A DNA stretch of 7,616 nt, from positions 1 through 7,616 of the forward strand of contig CALRTZ010000074.1 of NCBI GenBank assembly GCA_943371235.1. Reading direction: 5' to 3'. The notes under the pieces are model-generated. The model worked only from the letters and a program-made list of their open reading frames with translations. It was not told where the DNA came from and searched no databases. Each line of letters begins with the position of its first letter. Position 1 is the first letter of the stretch. The DNA is from CAJBVG01 sp943371235 (GTDB lineage Bacteria > Bacteroidota > Bacteroidia > Sphingobacteriales > Sphingobacteriaceae). This document shows positions 6,601 to 7,616 of this stretch, in pieces. The translations under genes were made by a program, and so were the position numbers.

Positions 6601-7616
6601 CTCATCGTACACCCCGTCTGCAATTTCAAAAATTGTAGGTCCAGAAACTCCACACTTTAAATAATCATACACTTCTTGGAAGGAAGTAAAATTGGTAATG
6701 CTTGGGGGTGCATTTTTATCAATACTAAATGTTCCCTCTAAACCTACACATACATCTAATTCTGTGGTATCATTATATGCGCGTAAATCTCCAATATTAC
6801 CAGCAGAAATATATACTTTGAATTTGAACGGTTGGTAAGTAGTTCTGGTAATATTATATTTTGCATTAACCGTAAAAGTTTGTGTTCTAAAATTGCTTGA
6901 CAAAGAGGTAGGTTGAATTTGTATCGCACTGTCTGGATCTAATTGCTCTACTCCATCTATCATATAATTAAAATACAATAATTTATTTCCATTGGTTGGA
7001 CCTTGGTAACGAACAGTAATTCTCCATGTAGTAGGTCTGTTAAATCTAAACACATCTGGAGCAACACCAATAATGGCAAAGTCTTCTCCACCTGGACCGA
7101 ATTCATCGGCACCCACATCCGGCGGATTAACTTGGTCGCGTAATTCACCGTCAAAATCGATAGTTGTAATGGGAACTGTACTTCCCTTTTGATTTAAGTC
7201 TGGCGATAATGTGTGGAGATCAGTAGTACTAAAAAACAAAGGGTCTTTAGAAAATGAGTTCCTGTCTTTCGCACTTGCCAAGGATAAATCTCTTAGATTA
7301 GTTCTTGGCAATGTATTCCAAAATGTAAAACCAGAAGTAGGGTTATTGTTTGTGTCTATTAAAGCTACATAAATATCATTATTGTCTGATAAAGTAACAG
7401 GATTAGTTGCCGTTGCAGAGTTATTATAATATGCATATCCTTTATTAGCATTCGAAAACACGTTGTTGTATACTCTCGTAGTTCCGTTTGTAGTAGCTCC
7501 TGATATAAAAAATGCTGTAGTATTGTCTATAATATTTGTTTTAGTTGGAGCATCCATGTAAACTGAATTGAAATACACGTTTGACCAACCACAACTAGTC
7601 ATGTACAATCCTACAG
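691..7616 (-). CDS. Giant modular T9SS-secreted beta-helix/CARDB protein (5' end outside window)
   Basis: No stop interrupts this frame from the right edge to a TAA at 691-693, which is followed at once by a second in-frame TAA (688-690). The true start lies beyond the window: codons for Val, Gly and Leu run in from the edge, and the first visible residues already sit in mid beta-helix. Visible order (residue 1 = codon at 7608): beta-helix tail to 170; CARDB-like domain 174-286; beta-helix 287-795; CARDB 799-911; beta-helix 912-1406; CARDB 1411-1520; beta-helix 1521-1984; CARDB 1988-2101; CARDB 2107-2211; T9SS type A sorting domain about 2221-2305. The helices are rich in Asn-ladder coils of the type NNxIxxNxI and GIxL (PbH1-like). 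In known T9SS cargo such a tail directs passage through the outer membrane and is then removed, often with attachment to surface lipopolysaccharide. The molecular role is unknown; adhesion, surface-layer or glycan binding is inferred. I see no lyase or hydrolase active-site signature. Confidence in the CDS is high, in the function low. Confidence 0.97.
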   Translation of the reverse strand, partial: VGLYMTSCGWSNVYFNSVYMDAPTKTNIIDNTTAFFISGATTNGTTRVYNNVFSNANKGYAYYNNSATATNPVTLSDNNDIYVALIDTNNNPTSGFTFWNTLPRTNLRDLSLASAKDRNSFSKDPLFFSTTDLHTLSPDLNQKGSTVPITTIDFDGELRDQVNPPDVGADEFGPGGEDFAIIGVAPDVFRFNRPTTWRITVRYQGPTNGNKLLYFNYMIDGVEQLDPDSAIQIQPTSLSSNFRTQTFTVNAKYNITRTTYQPFKFKVYISAGNIGDLRAYNDTTELDVCVGLEGTFSIDKNAPPSITNFTSFQEVYDYLKCGVSGPTIFEIADGVYDEQISLWKIRNSSATNTITFKSKNNVFSTRLTYVNGTAENHATILFNNAQYIILRDLTIENRSLANGTCIQLAGNSRFNEIRNNIIRVDSTLTPFPTTLVPIIACKLGTLNSATTSFATNAQNNIIANNKILGGVYGVAMYGLDSDKRDLNNIVERNTITSFHKAGIYLEYSDTKVKNNLIAGKFGMDPSAWGIYAKGLGDRAGLFTNEISGNKIYDITFQGIHLFNCLGDKAPGAKKSTFVLSNNMIGGGFTVLQTTTSGIFLNTCKSISVYHNTVLMDAPRIAATSVSKTVARCFIVNSTNEDIESMNNVFYSTNGAIAMEYHTKLRQGNVKTGLIVSENNLYYTTYANKNTPLILILRFGNTQGSQNASVETPALGYNFSQLSQTPLVALNNYKKATGNTSRDRKSIALPLLFEELPYNLHTYDLTVESKAAGGLDITDDFDKEPRKSNTPDIGCDEFTVPNIDLEVRKVVNPLLSALKPNKIVVELRNRGRYSLDNQKVALKYTVSDVENGFSSTSTDTVTLKLAKAGDSQIYTFKKRVSVPRRGNYDVCIEKVTGWIPLDTVYYNDKACVNLCTGVEGNFYVGFDKNNPLPNTDTLRYYSSIQQGLNDITCGIADVTWIYVNPASSPYLGRTIIPKFLVNLDSPLLNILPYGTTSNTAVVLQQPASPTGDADKLHYTVRMNGSNFVRLLNLNIKNTGGTFGSGLHITRNAKNNIVEGCKIEVNTTATSALFYPIAFTSSNKLSVLDNNSFAKNGSQNRIVRNNLVGGYTGVAMLGASNVDFDLNNIVDSNIIQDFYQFGIYSSNNTIKSIGFNQLTPRINSAPTCVSISYNFAGEGGLINANKLINSKQIGIKIYGIDGFVEKRLIVSNNWITNDFGTSVADTSSAILIKRSSNVGIYYNSIRYNGFVSALNFGMDSLVMAPIPPETQPSITYFRNSNIQVRNNIIQVDSIPAAPRKPYAVYFNSTDPTSEFEHNAYHTGYLSRFGFFPPRNQRDFEVWQQNTAKDLTSFSYSKTTHPDSIFVTRFNMNLVDTTRFDKKGIVVAGINRDYNNRKRSPRITDIGSIEYERQFFDVSLFEIMNKKAVYGTNTFTVKILNEGNENLSGKSIVLEYSLDSGITWTGTQTVALNELKGRYDEQLFSFNLKHVKRDFIWIPLCVRIAPSGRLQNDTITRYETICKDLCVGLEKGVYTIGKNGTEDFSNFQQAVTALICGFDSSIVFNISPGNYFERFTIPDIATHADTTIIFKSSTNNPEDVILEYTNTAEDLDHHVVRLDGARFITFKSLTFTSKAKARASGIHIADTAKFITVDNCIFRFDSTSTVNTLVGVLASGKISYTDPAQASSNVIRNSKFYGGGFGIRLLGIKNNAFSGANKIVNNTFSGNNTAAIDVFYTQIDSVSNNKIDMRKTNPNGVGINIYGALTDFLITGNVIKNAQNIGLVIDSCRTISKGLIANNMIAGGFVGDGLKNDCGFLIKSTGAFPSKGVNSSGFIDIINNSVLYDGINDSASAMNIQISNSLNVFNNIFANYGNGYAIKYTTEENSVTEFNDANTNLLYTKGTTLAKWKGELCATLADLGLKDQGNAPFNIGKSPKGLGEFDPKFRSIYDLHVNNTMLDGAGTPMDLVTKDIDGESRNSSTPDVGCDEYFPGFDIGVTEFITPLDQATFKDTVRVIVRVKNFGADVNSIKVKYTFDGVLVDSATRTLTPAMKLDSTSLVLFTKRFSTRQAGPHTIKAFTEIKKLNENNIFVNNDFNTLNDTASIVVISKDTSDIGASYFLSPLNGISIKQKNPVQVAVSNYGNLSASNFTIALKVNNKVKEVMNVPGPLKGKETKEYQFNYQIDPDSAVFFDVCATTYLFDDVIEANDSNCIVSLTLGVVESSADNGLFSVHPNPTNSMLNFGVELPSEDNVQIQIFDLSGRLMRDDFVYQVPAGKQKIEMNYEELAEGTYFFVLNTGDKKYNGRFVIIK
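694..948 (-). other. T9SS type A C-terminal sorting domain
   Basis: Residues 2221-2305 match the Por_Secre_tail/TIGR04183 pattern: FSVHPNPT (2224-2231), variant of the usual YPNP; alternating strands with IFDLSGRLM (2251-2259); VPAGKQKI (2267-2274); LAEGTYFFVL (2281-2290); and a terminal basic strand, NGRFVIIK. In this family the domain is recognised by the T9SS at the outer membrane and removed by the PorU sortase. It is preceded by a short linker rich in Ser, Asp and Glu (about 2214-2220). Confidence 0.93.
976..1290 (-). other. Fifth CARDB-like domain, without its own beta-helix
   Basis: Residues 2107-2211 begin DIGASYFLSPLNG and contain VQVAVSNYGNL (2129-2139), the conserved second strand of CARDB domains. 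Cys2189 and Cys2206 occupy the positions of the pairs in units 2 and 3. This domain follows the unit 4 CARDB after about five residues, so the protein ends in a double beta-sandwich between the last helix and the sorting tail. It probably acts as a stalk or spacer; that role is inferred. Confidence 0.75.
1306..3048 (-). repeat. Protein repeat unit 4: beta-helix plus CARDB, 581 residues
   Basis: Third complete copy and the shortest. It opens with CVGLEKGVYTIG (1521-1532) and FSNFQQAVTALICG (1539-1552), closest in wording to the start of the downstream gene (GIYTIGG, YQNIQKAL). Landmarks are FKSLTFTS (1621-1628), FRFDST (1653-1658), YGGGFGIRLLG (1692-1702), FDPKFRSIYDLHV (1936-1948) and PDVGCDEY (1977-1984). 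Its CARDB-like domain (1988-2101) starts FDIGVTEFITP, has the typical VRVKNFG strand (2012-2018), and has no cysteine. It is followed directly by an extra CARDB-like domain. Confidence 0.86.
3049..4875 (-). repeat. Protein repeat unit 3: beta-helix plus CARDB, 609 residues
   Basis: Second complete copy. It opens with CTGVEGNFYVG (912-922) and YSSIQQGLNDITCG (938-951). The core coils include LLNLNIKN (1027-1034), VGGYTGVAMLG (1104-1114) and NVGIYYNSIRYNG (1233-1245). It is the most divergent copy: the VDST site reads VNTT (1061-1064), and the closing motif is TDIGSIEY (1399-1406), lacking the DE pair of the others. The CARDB-like domain at 1411-1520 contains Cys1496 and Cys1517. Confidence 0.85.
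4876..6750 (-). repeat. Protein repeat unit 2: beta-helix plus CARDB, 625 residues
   Basis: This is the first complete copy. It starts at CVGLEGTFSI (287-296), followed by FTSFQEVYDYLKCG (307-320), which is the N-terminal cap of the helix. Further landmarks are ILRDLTIEN (387-395), RVDST (421-425), LGGVYGVAMYG (466-476) and the closing motif PDIGCDEF (788-795). The CARDB-like domain covers 799-911 and carries Cys888 and Cys908 near its end. All landmarks recur in the same order in unit 3 and unit 4, and the N-terminal ones also in the downstream gene. Confidence 0.88.
6751..7616 (-). repeat. Protein repeat unit 1 (cut by the window): beta-helix tail plus CARDB
   Basis: Residues 1-170 are the last third of a beta-helix. 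NVYFNSVYMDA (10-20) matches SISVYHNTVLMDA (603-615) of unit 2 and FIDIINNSVLYDG (1829-1841) of unit 4. YNNVFSNANKGYAYY (47-61) matches FNNIFANYGNGYAIKY (1860-1875) of unit 4. The helix closes with DFDGELRD (151-158) and PDVGADEF (163-170). A CARDB/Ig-like domain follows (about 174-286). Unlike those of units 2 and 3, this CARDB has no internal cysteine pair. Confidence 0.85.

Noticed and set aside
1657..6750. Beta-helices as pectate lyase, alginate lyase or C5-epimerase catalytic domains
   Set aside because: The fold class is shared, but I could not find the conserved catalytic clusters of those enzymes, and the same coils repeat in every unit with drift, as in a scaffold.
6960..7154. Minus-strand 64-codon frame in another phase
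   Set aside because: It overlaps the CARDB and closing motif of unit 1 out of frame and encodes low-complexity, unrecognisable sequence.
7606..7608. TTG as the start codon of the giant gene
   Set aside because: The frame is open upstream to the window edge, no signal peptide follows, and the first residues align with the middle of a beta-helix in units 2 and 4. The start is outside the window.
691..7616. DNA-level tandem repeats or a CRISPR-like array from the recurring motifs
   Set aside because: The repeats are visible in protein but are diverged in nucleotides, are about 1.8 kb apart, and have no short direct repeats with unique spacers.

Overview
The window looks like Bacteroidota (Bacteroidetes) chromosome. 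The DNA is AT-rich. The large protein ends in a type A sorting domain of the type IX secretion system (T9SS), which occurs only in this phylum and close relatives. Start regions lack a Shine-Dalgarno sequence. A predicted signal peptide is followed directly by Gln, as in many Bacteroidota exported proteins. Genus or order cannot be fixed from what is visible.

All coding is on the minus strand, so transcription runs from high to low coordinates. From the right edge down to base 691 there is one giant reading frame, at least 2308 codons long and open at the right edge. It encodes a secreted modular protein. A unit of about 580-625 residues (right-handed parallel beta-helix, an acidic D-[IV]-G closing motif, then a CARDB/Ig-like beta-sandwich) occurs four times, the first copy cut by the window. 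A fifth CARDB-like domain and the T9SS C-terminal domain follow. After a 62-base gap holding a perfect 8-bp hairpin, a second gene starts at base 628 and runs off the left edge. It has its own signal peptide, and its first ~185 mature residues are homologous to the start of the beta-helix units of the upstream gene.

The simplest reading is a co-directional pair, probably an operon, of paralogous beta-helix surface or secreted proteins. The first is exported by Sec and then the T9SS, and is probably anchored at or released from the cell surface. The role is most likely structural, adhesive or glycan-related, but no catalytic motif is recognisable and no partner enzyme, SusC/D pair or regulator is in view. 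There are no RNA genes, mobile elements, CRISPR arrays or plus-strand genes that I can support. The most informative signals are the regular serial architecture, two sets of co-varying cysteine pairs that predict disulfides, the stand-alone paralogue next door, and the intergenic hairpin. Residue numbers for the large protein count the TTG codon at 7608-7606 as residue 1; this is a numbering convenience, not its true start.
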